Counted from the stretch's first letter, positions 35,002 to 44,470 are shown. The stretch is 64,000 bases of DNA from Betaproteobacteria bacterium (GCA_947453725.1 CANGHH010000001.1:310001-374000); one strand, 5' to 3'. Numbers and translations: made by a program. Notes: generated from the sequence alone by a model not told the origin.

Positions 35002-35877
35002 ATGAAACGCATCCTGCTCTTCATCGCCACCAACCTGGCCGTGATGCTGGTGCTGGGCATCGCTGCCAGCCTGCTCGGCGTGAATCGCTACATCGGCGCT
35101 GGAGGGCTGAGCCTGGGCAAGCTGCTGGGCTTCGCCCTGATCATGGGATTCGGCGGCGCCTTCATCTCGCTGCTGATCAGCAAACCGGTGGCCAAGTGGA
35201 GCACCGGCGCCCAGGTCATCAACGATTCCACCGACCCCACGCACCGCTGGATCGTCGGCACCGTCGAGCGCTTCGCACAGAAGGCCGGCATCGCCATGCC
35301 CGAGGTGGCGCTCTACGAGGGTGAGCCGAATGCCTTCGCCACCGGCGCCTTCAGGAACTCGGCCCTGGTGGCGGTGTCGACCGGGCTGCTGCAGAACATG
35401 ACGCGCGACGAGGTCGACGCTGTCATTGCCCACGAAGTGAGCCACGTCGCGAACGGCGACATGGTCACGCTGACGCTGATCCAGGGCGTGATGAACACCT
35501 TCGTGGTCTTCCTGTCGCGCGTCATCGGCTATTTCGTCGACAAGGTGGTGCTGCGCAACGAACGCGAAGGCACGGGCATCGGCTACTTCATCACCACCAT
35601 CGTGCTGGACATCGTGCTGGGCGTGCTGGCTTCGGTGGTCGTCGCGGCTTTCTCGCGCCATCGCGAGTACCGCGCCGACGCCGGTGCGGCTGCCCTGATG
35701 GGCAAGAAGCAGCCGATGATCAACGCGCTGGCGCGCCTCGGTGGCATCGACGCCGGCGACCTGCCGCAGAGCGTGCAGGCCATGGGTATCGCTGGCAAGC
35801 CCAGCGGGCTGATGGCGCTGTTCAACAGCCACCCGCCGATCGAAGACCGCATCCGCGCGCTGCAACAGTTGCCGTGA
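35002..35877 (+). CDS. htpX: Membrane metalloprotease HtpX
   Basis: A 291-residue inner-membrane zinc protease for quality control of membrane proteins. The catalytic motif is HEVSH at residues 144-148 ([13 protein letters not shown]), with the third ligand in the REYRAD region, and four hydrophobic segments surround it. Length and order match E. coli HtpX. Genes of this type are usually under CpxR or sigma-32 control; I did not recognise such sites here. Confidence 0.95.
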   Translation: MKRILLFIATNLAVMLVLGIAASLLGVNRYIGAGGLSLGKLLGFALIMGFGGAFISLLISKPVAKWSTGAQVINDSTDPTHRWIVGTVERFAQKAGIAMPEVALYEGEPNAFATGAFRNSALVAVSTGLLQNMTRDEVDAVIAHEVSHVANGDMVTLTLIQGVMNTFVVFLSRVIGYFVDKVVLRNEREGTGIGYFITTIVLDIVLGVLASVVVAAFSRHREYRADAGAAALMGKKQPMINALARLGGIDAGDLPQSVQAMGIAGKPSGLMALFNSHPPIEDRIRALQQLP

Positions 35878-35903
35878 TGCGCTGACGCTGCGGCGTCCAG
35901 GAA

Positions 35904-35928
35904 AAACGGGGCCCGTGCGGCCCCGTTT
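35904..35928. terminator. Bidirectional intrinsic terminator
   Basis: A 10-bp stem (AAACGGGGCC / GGCCCCGTTT, 5-nt loop) with T runs on both strands. It closes htpX on the plus strand and the acylase gene on the minus strand. Confidence 0.8.
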
Positions 35929-35933
35929 GCCGT

Positions 35934-38324
35934 TCAGGGCCGGGTCAGCTTCAGCGTGGCACCGATCTGTGCCTGCGCGACGTCTTCCGGATGGAAGGGC
36001 AGCGTCGGCCAGGTCTTGCGCGAGAACAGCGTCAGCTGGTCGTTCGCATGCGGGGACGCCGGGTCGCTGCTCTGGCCGTAGGTCAGGATGGCCTGGGCCA
36101 CCGGGCCACGGGCGTCGAAGCCCACCGTCTGCACGTAGCTGGTGCCGTAATCCACCCGCAGGCCCTTGGCCGTCAGGCCGGGGGCGAACTGGTTGCCCAG
36201 GTAGTTCAGCACGCCCTCGAAGGGCTCGCCGCCGTGCAGCGCGATGGCGCCTTCGGTGATCGCCGGGCGCTGCACCGCGCCCAGCGGGGTGTCCAGCGCG
36301 AAGCCGGCGGCGCGCACCGTGTTGACGGCTTGGGTCAGCGCGTCCCAGACCTTGCCGGCGACGGCGGCGTCGGCCATCTTCAGGCCGCCCGGCGTGGCCA
36401 CCGGCTGGGCCGCGTCGAAGGCCACGCGGTAGACGCCGGGAATCAGCCGCGCCGTGCGCCAGAACTCGCGAAACAGGTGGGCGCCGCGCGATTCGAGGTC
36501 GCTCTTGCGGTCCCAGCCCGCCAGCGCCGCGCAGCCTTCGCGGGCGGCCGGGCTGGTTGGCGGGCTGGCGCTGCAGGCGGCCAGCAGGTCGGGCAGCAAG
36601 GCCTGGCCCATGAAGTTGCGGTTCTCGAAGAGCTGCCGCTGCACGGCCTGCGCGGTGACCTTGCCGCGCGCCACCAGTTCCGGAATCTCGGTCAGGCCGG
36701 CGCGCGTGCGCATGCTGTCGACCCGGTTGTCGCCGACCAGCGGCGAGATGCCGGTGAAGGCCAGCGGCGGGTGGGTGTAGACGAAACTGTCGTTGCTGTT
36801 GTGCACCCAGTCGCCGCGCACCGCGATCGGCATGCGGCTGATCGGCGTCAGCCCGGGCACCGGTGAGGCCGCGTCACGCCGCCAGTCGCAGTCGCTGCGG
36901 GCGCCGTCCAGCACGACGAGCCCGGCCACGCCGCGCAGCGCGGCCAGGGCCTTGTTCGGCGTGCAGCGTTCCAGCTGCGCGGCGTCGACGTCGGGCACCA
37001 CGCTGACGTCGGCGTACAGCGCGTTGCCGGCGCGGTCCGCGGCGATGGTGTTGACCCAGGGTGTTCCCAGCGGGGTCAGCGCGGTCTGGATGTCGGCCAC
37101 GCTGCCGGCGCGCGCGATGGCCAGCCAGGTGCCGGTGAAGCGCTGGTTGCCGGCGTTGGCGTCCTGCACGGCGTAGGCCGTGGTGGCCGTCCAGTTCAGC
37201 CCGGCGCGCGGGATGACGACCACCGGGCCCCAGCGTGTCGACCACAGCCTGCGCTGGCGCGTCGACACGGTGTGGTCGCCGTTCAGCACATCGACGCGGA
37301 CGTCGCGCGCGCTCATCTTCTCCGGCTGGCCATCGACGACATAGCTCGTCGGGTCGCCCGCCACCAGCGTCAGCGCGTGCAGCGTGAAGCGCTTGCCGGT
37401 GGACACGGTATGCGACCAGGCCACATCCTTGTTGAAGCCGATGCTGACGAAGGGCCCGTTGGCACTGGTGGCGCCCATCACGTCCAGCTGGCCCGGCACG
37501 GTGACGTGCATCTCGTAGAAGCGGTTCACGCCGACCCAGGGGAAGTGCGGGTTGCCCAGCAGCAGGCCGCGGCCGTCAGCGGTGGTCTCGCGGCCGAAGG
37601 CCCAGGCGTTGGAGCCCAGCGGCGAGTCGAGCAGGCCGGCTTCGCGCATCGCCTGCGCCGCATCGGCCAGGTCGACCTCGGCCGGCGCTGCCGCGACCGG
37701 CGTGCTCACGGCGGCGGGCGCCGGCGGCTGGGCACCGACCACGCCATCGGCCAGCGCGGCCACACCGGCCTGCACCATCGTCAGCTCGTTCATTCGCGCG
37801 TAGTCGGCCGCCGTCATCGGCCGCACCCAGGGCTGGCCCCGGCAGTCCGCCGGCAGCCGGCCGCCGTGGTCGGCCAGATAGCGGTTGTAGCCGGCCACGT
37901 AGCCGCGGCTGAGCTGCGCTGCTTCACTGCCTTCGACCACGCCGCGCGCCAGTTTCGCGTCGTCCATGTGGGCGGCGATGAAGGTGTCGGCGACCTCGTT
38001 GGGCAGCATGCGGATGCCCAGCAGGCCCAGCGCCGTGGGCCCGAACCAGCGCGCGCGTTCGCCGCGCACGGTGACCAGCTGCCGCGCCGTCTGGCAGACG
38101 TTGTCTTCCGCCTGCGCGTAGGCCACGCCGTAGGCCAGGGTTTCCAGGTCGGGCGCGGTGATGTGCGGGATGCCGTGTGTCGTGCGCACGATGCTGACGC
38201 TGCGCGCCTCGGCGCTGCTGGCGCCGCCGCCGTTGCCAGGCGTGCCGGGGTTGCTGGTGCAGCCCGCCAGGCCGGCGGCCAGCAGGGTGGTCGCCGCGAG
38301 GGCGACGGGGCTTTTCCGGTTCAT
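35934..38324 (-). CDS. Penicillin-acylase family lipoprotein (possible AHL or amide acylase)
   Basis: A 796-residue N-terminal nucleophile hydrolase. It begins with a lipoprotein signal (LLAAGLAGC, Cys22) and a Gly-rich spacer. The nucleophile is probably Ser238 in SPLGSNAWAFG, the point where the precursor is cleaved into alpha and beta chains. The beta-chain has the family landmarks GNPHFPWVGVNRFYEMH and WSTRWGPV. Relatives include penicillin G acylase and AHL-acylases such as PvdQ and QuiP, so removal of an acyl side chain from an amide is likely, but the substrate is not known. The start overlaps the stop of the peroxidase-like gene as ATGA, so it lies in the same operon. Confidence 0.85.
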   Translation of the reverse strand: MNRKSPVALAATTLLAAGLAGCTSNPGTPGNGGGASSAEARSVSIVRTTHGIPHITAPDLETLAYGVAYAQAEDNVCQTARQLVTVRGERARWFGPTALGLLGIRMLPNEVADTFIAAHMDDAKLARGVVEGSEAAQLSRGYVAGYNRYLADHGGRLPADCRGQPWVRPMTAADYARMNELTMVQAGVAALADGVVGAQPPAPAAVSTPVAAAPAEVDLADAAQAMREAGLLDSPLGSNAWAFGRETTADGRGLLLGNPHFPWVGVNRFYEMHVTVPGQLDVMGATSANGPFVSIGFNKDVAWSHTVSTGKRFTLHALTLVAGDPTSYVVDGQPEKMSARDVRVDVLNGDHTVSTRQRRLWSTRWGPVVVIPRAGLNWTATTAYAVQDANAGNQRFTGTWLAIARAGSVADIQTALTPLGTPWVNTIAADRAGNALYADVSVVPDVDAAQLERCTPNKALAALRGVAGLVVLDGARSDCDWRRDAASPVPGLTPISRMPIAVRGDWVHNSNDSFVYTHPPLAFTGISPLVGDNRVDSMRTRAGLTEIPELVARGKVTAQAVQRQLFENRNFMGQALLPDLLAACSASPPTSPAAREGCAALAGWDRKSDLESRGAHLFREFWRTARLIPGVYRVAFDAAQPVATPGGLKMADAAVAGKVWDALTQAVNTVRAAGFALDTPLGAVQRPAITEGAIALHGGEPFEGVLNYLGNQFAPGLTAKGLRVDYGTSYVQTVGFDARGPVAQAILTYGQSSDPASPHANDQLTLFSRKTWPTLPFHPEDVAQAQIGATLKLTRP

Positions 38325-38920
38325 GCGATCGCCTTGTTGCGGGGCACGCGGCCCATCAGGAAGAACTCGTCGTTGGGCCGCATCGCGGTGACGTTGGCCA
38401 TGCGGTTGCTGAGGCCGAAGAAGGCCGTGATGGCCGCGATGTCCCAGGCGTCCTCGTCGTCGAAGCCGTGTTCCCGCAGCGCGGCGAAGTCGGCTTCGGC
38501 CACCTGGTCGGACGCCGTGCAGACCTTCATCGCGAAGGTCAGCATCGCGCGCTGGCGCGGCGTGATGTCGGCCTTCAGCGGGTTGATCGCGACCTGGTCG
38601 GCGAGCAGCGGCTTTTTCTCGTGGATGCGCAGGATGGCGCCGTGGGCCACCACGCAGTACAGGCAGTGGTTCAGTGCCGAGGTCGCGACGATGACCATCT
38701 CGCGGTCGCCTTTGGTGAGCGTGCCGCCTTCCTTGAGCAACAAGGCGTCGTGGTAGGCCATGAAGGCGCGCCACTCGGCCGGCCGGTGGGCCAGCGCGAG
38801 GAAGACATTCGGCACGAAGCCGGCCTTTTCCTGCACTTCCAGGATGCGCGTGCGCAGGTCCTCGGGCAGGTCTTCGAGTTCGGGCACGGGGTAGCGCGAG
38901 ATCGAGGCGGCGGTGCTCAT
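38321..38920 (-). CDS. Carboxymuconolactone decarboxylase-family peroxidase-like protein
   Basis: A 199-residue alkylhydroperoxidase (AhpD)-like protein with the redox motif CLYCVVAHG and the helical CMD fold around it. It belongs to the uncharacterised peroxidase-related group (about 190-200 residues, larger than AhpD-core modules). It is 11 nt after the MsbA-like gene and 4-nt-overlapped with the acylase, so it is the middle gene of a three-gene minus-strand operon. Substrate is unknown. Confidence 0.88.
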   Translation of the reverse strand: MSTAASISRYPVPELEDLPEDLRTRILEVQEKAGFVPNVFLALAHRPAEWRAFMAYHDALLLKEGGTLTKGDREMVIVATSALNHCLYCVVAHGAILRIHEKKPLLADQVAINPLKADITPRQRAMLTFAMKVCTASDQVAEADFAALREHGFDDEDAWDIAAITAFFGLSNRMANVTAMRPNDEFFLMGRVPRNKAIA

Positions 38921-38931
38921 GGCGGTCTCCT

Positions 38932-40656
38932 TCAAGTGCGGAATTGCATGGCATGCAGGCGCGCGTACAGGCCACCGGCGGCCAGCAGTTTGGCGTGGCT
39001 GCCCTGTTCCACCAACCGGCCGCCTTCCAGCGCCAGCACGCGGTCGGCGTGTTCGATGGTGCTCAGCCGGTGGGCGATGACCAGCGTCGTGCGGCCTTGC
39101 ATCAGGCGCTCCAGCGCGTCCTGCACCGCCCGTTCGCTTTCGCTGTCCAGCGCCGAGGTGGCTTCGTCGAGGATCAGCACCGGCGCGTCTTTGGCGATGG
39201 CCCGGGCAATCGCCAGCCGCTGGCGCTGGCCGCCCGACAGCTGGCTGCCGTTGTGGCCGATCGGTGTGTCCAGGCCTTGCGGCAGGCCCTCGGCGAAGTC
39301 CAGCAGATTCGCGCTGCGCAGCGCGTCGCGCACCACTTCGCGCGGCATCTCGGCGCCCAGCGTGACGTTGGCGGCCAGGCTGTCGTTGAACAGCACCACG
39401 TCCTGGCTGACCAGCGCGAACTGCCGGCGCAGCGCGCGGATGTCCCAGTCGCGCAGCGGCACGCCGTCCAGGCAGACGGCGCCCGACGTCGGCTCGATGA
39501 AGCGCGGCAGCAGGTTGACCAGCGTGGTCTTGCCGGCGCCCGACGGGCCGACCAGCGCCACCGTTTCGCCAGCCTCGACGCGCAGTGTCAGCCCATCGAC
39601 GGCCGGCGGGCTGTCGTCGCGGTAGCGCAGGCTGACCGCGTCGAAGCGGATCTCGCCGCGCGCCCGGCCGCCGTCGTGCGTGCCGCCTTGCTCGACCGGA
39701 CTCTGCTCGATCAGGTCCAGCCCGCGTTCGACCGCGGCCAGGCCGCGCGTCAGCGGCGCCATCACGTCCGACAGGTGCTTGGCCGGCGCCACCAGCTGCA
39801 GCATCGCGGTGACGAAGGCCACGAATTCGCCGACCGAGGTGCCGCCGCTGCGGCTTTGCCACAGCGCGATGACGATCACCACCGACAGGGCGCAGGCCGC
39901 CAGCATCTGCGTCACCGGCGTCATCGTGCCGCCGGCGACCACGGCCTTCAGCATCAGTCGGCGCACGCGGTCGGCGCGTTCCAGGAAGCGCCCGCCCTGC
40001 TGTGCCTCGGCGCCGTGCAGGCGCACGATGCGCCAGGCCAGCATGTTTTCCTCGACCACATAGGCCAGCTCGTCGGTGGCCTGCTGGCCTTGCACCGTCA
40101 CGCGGTGCAGGCGGCGGCCCAGGGCGCGCATCACCAGCGCCACGGCCGGGAACAGCAGGCCGACGATCAGCGTCAGCTGCCAGTTCAGCGTCAGCAGGTA
40201 GACCAGCAGCGCGGCCAGCACCAGGGTGTCGCGGACCAGCGTCAGCATCGAGTTCGACAGGATGCTGACGCCCGACTGCGCTTCGTAGACCAGGGTGTTG
40301 GTCATGCCGCTGGCGGTCTGCTGCGTCAGCAGCGCGGGCGCGCCGTCGAGCAGGCGCTGGAACATGCCCTTGCGCAGCTGCAGCACCGCGCGGTTGCCGG
40401 CCCAGGCCAGGCCGTATTGCGCGACGAAGCCGGTCGCGCTGCGCAGCGCGAACAGCCCGATGATGGCCAGCGGCACCAGCCACAGCGGCAGGCCGCCGCC
40501 GGCAAAGCCCTGGTCGAGCAACTGGCCCAGCAGCCAGGGGATGGCCGGTTCGGTGACGGCGCCGACGGCCGCTGCGATGCCGGCGCCGACGAGGCCGGCC
40601 CGGCTGCTGTGCAGGTAGGGCAGCAGCCGCGACAGGCGCTGCAACAAGGTGGGCAT
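38932..40656 (-). CDS. msbA: MsbA-type ABC exporter
   Basis: A 574-residue exporter half-molecule with six transmembrane helices and an ATPase (Walker A GPSGAGKTT, signature LSGGQRQRLAIARAI, Walker B VLILDEATSALDSESE). Sequence features such as YEAQSGVSILSNSMLTLVRDT and EENMLAWRIVRLHGAEAQQ fit lipid A flippase MsbA. MsbA is normally essential and moves lipid A-core across the inner membrane. In this operon it is followed by a peroxidase-like and an acylase gene, which leaves room for a different cargo. It is divergent from tolB. Confidence 0.82.
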   Translation of the reverse strand: MPTLLQRLSRLLPYLHSSRAGLVGAGIAAAVGAVTEPAIPWLLGQLLDQGFAGGGLPLWLVPLAIIGLFALRSATGFVAQYGLAWAGNRAVLQLRKGMFQRLLDGAPALLTQQTASGMTNTLVYEAQSGVSILSNSMLTLVRDTLVLAALLVYLLTLNWQLTLIVGLLFPAVALVMRALGRRLHRVTVQGQQATDELAYVVEENMLAWRIVRLHGAEAQQGGRFLERADRVRRLMLKAVVAGGTMTPVTQMLAACALSVVIVIALWQSRSGGTSVGEFVAFVTAMLQLVAPAKHLSDVMAPLTRGLAAVERGLDLIEQSPVEQGGTHDGGRARGEIRFDAVSLRYRDDSPPAVDGLTLRVEAGETVALVGPSGAGKTTLVNLLPRFIEPTSGAVCLDGVPLRDWDIRALRRQFALVSQDVVLFNDSLAANVTLGAEMPREVVRDALRSANLLDFAEGLPQGLDTPIGHNGSQLSGGQRQRLAIARAIAKDAPVLILDEATSALDSESERAVQDALERLMQGRTTLVIAHRLSTIEHADRVLALEGGRLVEQGSHAKLLAAGGLYARLHAMQFRT

Positions 40657-40728
40657 GGGTGGCGGGGTCCTCGGGGCTTGCCCCCGGGGTGGCTGGGGCC
40701 GGCGGATTATCGCGGCCAGCGCGCTGCC

Positions 40729-40734
40729 TACAAT
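40729..40734 (+). promoter_or_regulatory. tolB -10 box
   Basis: TACAAT in the 119-bp gap between the divergent msbA and tolB genes, about 35 bp upstream of the tolB start after allowing for the transcription start. No strong -35 was found. It suggests that tolB-pal-cpoB has its own promoter here. Confidence 0.45.
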
Positions 40735-40775
40735 CGCGACTCCCCATTCCTGGTCGACCTGCTGCCTTGACCCCT

Positions 40776-42062
40776 GTGCTGACGGACCTCTTGCGCCGCC
40801 GAATGCTGACCGCCCTGGGCCTGGCCGCAGCCATCGGGCCCGCGGCCGCGCAGTTCCGCGTCGAGATCACCGGCGTCGGCGCGACCCAGGTGCCGCTGGT
40901 CCTGGGGCCTCTCCGCGGCGAGACCCCGTCGGGTGTGGCGGTGTCGCAGATCGTGCGCGCCGACCTCGAACGCAGCGGCCTGTTTCGCGCCGTGCCGCCC
41001 GGCGCTGAACTGGACGAGCGCAGCAACATCGACCTGGCGCTGTGGCGCGGCCGCGGCGCCGACGCGCTGGTCGCGGGCTCGGTGACGCGGCTGGCCGACG
41101 GTCGCTTCGACGTGCGCTACAAGCTGTGGGACACCGTCAAGGGCGAGGAGCTGCTGGGTCAGAGCAAGCTGGTCTTGCCGGCTGACCTGCGCCTGGCCGC
41201 GCACCGCATGGCCGACGAGATCCACCAGAAGTTGACGGGCGAGCGCGGCGTCTACGCCACGCGCATCGCCTACGTCGTGCGCGCGGGTCGCCGCTACACG
41301 CTGCATGTCACCGACGCAGACGGCGAGGGCGGGCAGGTGGCGCTGGCCAGCCCCGAGCCCATCATCTCGCCGGCCTGGTCGCCCGACGGCCGGCAACTGG
41401 CCTACGTGTCCTTCGAAACGCAGAAGGCGGTGGTCTGGGTGCAGGACCTGAGCACCGGCGAACGCCGCATCGTGGCCAGCTTCCGCGGCAGCAACAGCGC
41501 GCCGGCCTGGTCGCCCGACGGCCAGCGCCTGGCCTTGACGCTGTCGAAGGACGGTCTGGCGCAGATCTACACGCTGCCGGTGGCCGGCGGCAAGCCCGAG
41601 CGGCTGACCCGCAGCAGCGCCATCGACACCGAGCCGGTCTTCGCGCCCGACGGCGCCAGCATCTACTTCGTCAGCGACCGCGGCGGCGGCCCGCAGATCT
41701 ACCGCCTGCCGGCCAGCGGGGGGGGCGTCGAACGCGTGACCTTCAGTGGCAGCTACAACATCAGCCCCGCGATCAGCCCCGACGGGCGGGCCATGGCCTA
41801 CATCTCGCGTCAGGGCAATGCCTACCGGCTGATGCTGCAGGAACTGGGTGCGACGCCGACGGCTGCGCCGCTGGCCCTGAGCGACACGCAGGATGACGAG
41901 AGCCCCAGTTTCGCGCCCAATGGGCGCTTGATCGTCTACGCCACCCGCTTGCAGGGCGCCAACGTGTTGATGACCACCACCCTTGATGGCAAGATCAAAA
42001 CGCGACTTCTGAGCAGCGGCGCCGACATGCGCGAACCTGCCTGGGGGCCGTACGGACGCTGA
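40776..42062 (+). CDS. tolB: Tol-Pal system protein TolB
   Basis: A 428-residue periplasmic beta-propeller that links Pal to the TolQRA complex during outer-membrane constriction. An N-terminal domain (EITGVGATQVPLVLG) precedes five to six propeller blades with SPAWSPDGRQLAYVSFE, APAWSPDGQRLALTLS and TEPVFAPDGASIYFVSDRGG. I chose the GTG start, which supplies the LLRRR n-region; the first ATG is nine codons later and would give an uncharged signal peptide. No tolQ, tolR or tolA gene precedes it. Confidence 0.93.
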   Translation: MLTDLLRRRMLTALGLAAAIGPAAAQFRVEITGVGATQVPLVLGPLRGETPSGVAVSQIVRADLERSGLFRAVPPGAELDERSNIDLALWRGRGADALVAGSVTRLADGRFDVRYKLWDTVKGEELLGQSKLVLPADLRLAAHRMADEIHQKLTGERGVYATRIAYVVRAGRRYTLHVTDADGEGGQVALASPEPIISPAWSPDGRQLAYVSFETQKAVVWVQDLSTGERRIVASFRGSNSAPAWSPDGQRLALTLSKDGLAQIYTLPVAGGKPERLTRSSAIDTEPVFAPDGASIYFVSDRGGGPQIYRLPASGGGVERVTFSGSYNISPAISPDGRAMAYISRQGNAYRLMLQELGATPTAAPLALSDTQDDESPSFAPNGRLIVYATRLQGANVLMTTTLDGKIKTRLLSSGADMREPAWGPYGR

Positions 42063-42117
42063 AACCAGGCGCCGCCGCCCCTGGTCCGCTCTCTCACCCC
42101 CCCGTTAGGAGATCCCG

Positions 42118-42714
42118 ATGAAGACCCGCAACACCGCCTGGATGCCTTCGGCTGCCCTGCTCGCCACCGCGCTGGCCCTGCTGGCCGGCTGTGACACGGC
42201 GCCCAAGGTCGGCACGCCGGCCGCTGTCGCGCCGGTGGAAACGCGCCGCCCGCCGGCGATGCCGGCGACCGGCGCCTCAGCGGCCGGTGCCGCCACCGCC
42301 ACCGCCACGCCGCAGTCCGGCGTGACCACCGTCGACCTGGCCCGCAATGGCACCGCTGCCGCCGGCGCTGGCCTGCTGGCCATGCCGAGCCAGCGCGTCG
42401 TCTACTTCGACTTCGACAGCTACGCCATCAAGGACGAGTTCAAGTCACTGATCGACGGCTACGCCCGCGCGCTGCAGGCCAACCGCAGCAGGAAGCTGGT
42501 CGTCGAAGGCCACACCGACGAGCGCGGCGGCCGCGAATACAACCTGGCGCTGGGCCAGAAGCGGGCGGCGGCGGTGGTCAGTTCGCTGACCCTGCTCGGC
42601 GCCACCGATGCCCAGCTGGAGGCCGTCAGCTTCGGCGAAGAGCGCCCGGCGGTGCAGGGCGGCGACGAAGCGGCCTGGGCCAAGAACCGCCGTGCGGAAC
42701 TGAAGGACCGGTGA
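42118..42714 (+). CDS. pal: Peptidoglycan-associated lipoprotein Pal
   Basis: A 198-residue outer-membrane lipoprotein with lipobox LLAGC (Cys25), a long Ala/Pro/Thr linker and a C-terminal OmpA-like domain (VVYFDFDSYAIKDEFK, VVEGHTDERGGREYNLALGQKRA, RRAELK). It binds peptidoglycan and TolB. The linker is somewhat longer than in E. coli. It is 55 nt after tolB and two bases before cpoB. Confidence 0.95.
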   Translation: MKTRNTAWMPSAALLATALALLAGCDTAPKVGTPAAVAPVETRRPPAMPATGASAAGAATATATPQSGVTTVDLARNGTAAAGAGLLAMPSQRVVYFDFDSYAIKDEFKSLIDGYARALQANRSRKLVVEGHTDERGGREYNLALGQKRAAAVVSSLTLLGATDAQLEAVSFGEERPAVQGGDEAAWAKNRRAELKDR

Positions 42715-42715
42715 G

Positions 42716-43516
42716 ATGGCTGTCGCGATGTTCAGGCCGGCGGTGGCCGCCGCCTTGTTCGCCGGGTCCCTGGGCCTGGTGAGGCTGGCTCATGCCGGCA
42801 TGTTCGACGACGAAGAAGCCCGCAAGGCCATCGTCGACCTGCGCAACCGCGTCACGGCTGTCGAGGATGCGCTGAAGGCCCGCACCGCCGAAGCCGCCAC
42901 GGCCAACGCGCAATGGACGGAGCAGGTCGGCGCCTTGCGCGGCAGCCTGCTCGATCTGAACAACCAGCTGGAAGTGATGCGCGGCGAGATCGCCAAGCTG
43001 CGTGGCCATGGCGAGCAGCTGACCCGCGAACTGGCCGACCTGCAGCGCAGGCAGAAGGACACCGCGCAGGCCGCCGACGAACGCCTGCGCAAGCTCGAAC
43101 CGGTGAAGGTCACCATCGATGGCAAGGAATTCGTCGTCGAGCAAGACGAGCGCCGGGCCTACGAAGAAGCCGTGGGCGTGATCCGCAACGGCGACTTCGA
43201 CAAGGCCGTGGCCTTGCTCGGCGCCTTCCAGCGGCGCTACCTGGGCAGCAGCTACACCGATTCGACGCGCTTCTGGCTCGGCAATGCGCTGTACGGCAAG
43301 CGCGACTACAAGGAAGCCATCAGCGCCTTCCGCACTTTCGTGACCGGCGCTGCCGATCATCCGCGGGCACCCGAGGCCTTGCTGTTCCTGGCCAACAGCC
43401 AGGCCGAGATGAAGGATGCGAAGGCCGCGCGCAAGACCCTGGACGAGCTGCAGAAGGCCTATCCGCAGTCCGAGGCCGCTGTCGCCGCCAAGGAACGGCT
43501 GGCCACGCTGAAGTAG
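42716..43516 (+). CDS. cpoB: Cell division coordinator CpoB (YbgF)
   Basis: A 266-residue periplasmic protein with signal peptide ending AHA, an N-terminal coiled coil that trimerises (DDEEARKAIVDLRNRVTAVE), and C-terminal TPR repeats (YEEAVGVIRNGDFDKAVALL, FWLGNALYGKRDYKEAISAF). CpoB couples peptidoglycan synthesis by PBP1B with Tol-dependent outer-membrane constriction. It directly follows pal, as usual. Confidence 0.93.
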   Translation: MAVAMFRPAVAAALFAGSLGLVRLAHAGMFDDEEARKAIVDLRNRVTAVEDALKARTAEAATANAQWTEQVGALRGSLLDLNNQLEVMRGEIAKLRGHGEQLTRELADLQRRQKDTAQAADERLRKLEPVKVTIDGKEFVVEQDERRAYEEAVGVIRNGDFDKAVALLGAFQRRYLGSSYTDSTRFWLGNALYGKRDYKEAISAFRTFVTGAADHPRAPEALLFLANSQAEMKDAKAARKTLDELQKAYPQSEAAVAAKERLATLK

Positions 43517-43529
43517 CGGCTGCGGCCCG

Positions 43530-44309
43530 ATGCAGGAAGCCGATCTGGAACGCCGCTTCGGTGGCCTGCGCCGTCTCTATGGCCCGGTCGGCTATGCGCG
43601 CCTGCGCGCCGCGCGGGTGGCCGTCGTCGGCCTCGGCGGTGTCGGTTCGTGGACCGCCGAGGCGCTGGCCCGCAGCGGCGTGGCTCAGCTGGTGCTGATC
43701 GATCTGGACCACGTCGGTGAATCGAACATCAACCGCCAGGTGCAGGCGCTGACGCCCACGCTGGGCCAGCACAAGGGCCAGGCGCTGCGCGAGCGCATCG
43801 CGCAGATTCACCCCGGCTGCGAGGTGCAGGTGGTGGACGATTTCGTGACACCCGACAACTGGCCGGCCCTGTTGAACATGCCGGTGGACGCGCTGGTCGA
43901 CGCCTGCGACCAGGTCCGCGCCAAGGTCGCGTTGGCGGCCTGGGCTTTGCGCGAGCCGTTGCCGCTGGTCTGCGTCGGCGCGGCCGGCGGCAAGCGCCAG
44001 GCGCAGCGTGTCGAGGTGGAAGACCTCGCCGACACCACGCACGACCCGCTGCTGGCCAGCCTGCGCCAGCGCCTGCGCAAGGAAGCCGCCGCGCCGCGCA
44101 AGGGTTGCATCGGCGTGCGCTGCGTGTTCTCGCGTGAGCCGGTGGCGGCGCCGGATGCAGCCTGTGCCATCGACAAGCCGGACGGCGTGGCCAGCGACGG
44201 CACGCTCAACTGCCACGGCTACGGCTCGAGCGTGGTGGTGACGGCGACTTTCGGGATGGTGGCGGCCGGCGAGGCCATCGCCCAACTGCTGGCGAAAGAA
44301 GTTCGCTGA
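43530..44309 (+). CDS. tcdA: tRNA threonylcarbamoyladenosine dehydratase TcdA
   Basis: A 259-residue E1-like enzyme that cyclises t6A to ct6A at position 37 of ANN-decoding tRNAs. The ATP-binding loop is VGLGGVGSWTAEALARSG, with LIDLDHVGESNINRQ. The later GCIGVRCVFSREP segment contains the Cys of the CsdL/TcdA family. It lies 13 nt after cpoB. It is followed at once by tRNA-Lys genes, which as ANN-decoding tRNAs are among its expected substrates. Confidence 0.93.
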   Translation: MQEADLERRFGGLRRLYGPVGYARLRAARVAVVGLGGVGSWTAEALARSGVAQLVLIDLDHVGESNINRQVQALTPTLGQHKGQALRERIAQIHPGCEVQVVDDFVTPDNWPALLNMPVDALVDACDQVRAKVALAAWALREPLPLVCVGAAGGKRQAQRVEVEDLADTTHDPLLASLRQRLRKEAAAPRKGCIGVRCVFSREPVAAPDAACAIDKPDGVASDGTLNCHGYGSSVVVTATFGMVAAGEAIAQLLAKEVR

Positions 44310-44328
44310 GCTCCGTTCATTTTCTGCA

Positions 44329-44334
44329 TATAAT
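44329..44334 (+). promoter_or_regulatory. Consensus -10 of the tRNA-Lys pair
   Basis: A perfect TATAAT 16 bp before the first tRNA-Lys. A TG lies two bases upstream of it, close to an extended -10. No matching -35 was found. It is the best -10 hexamer in the window, as expected for a strongly transcribed stable-RNA unit. Confidence 0.65.
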
Positions 44335-44350
44335 GTGAGGCTCTGCGGAC

Positions 44351-44426
44351 GGGTCGTTAGCTCAGTCGGTAGAGCAGCGGACTTTTAATCCGTTGGTCGC
44401 GTGTTCGAGTCACGCACGACCCACCA
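44351..44426 (+). tRNA. tRNA-Lys (anticodon UUU)
   Basis: 76 nt with encoded CCA. The acceptor GGGTCGT pairs fully with ACGACCC, the D arm is GCTCAGTCGGTAGAGC, the anticodon loop CTTTTAA, and the T arm GCGTG-TTCGAGT-CACGC. It reads AAA and AAG codons. Confidence 0.97.
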
Positions 44427-44470
44427 GGAATTTCATTGAAGTCGCTGCACGGGCTTCAAACCGGTACGCC

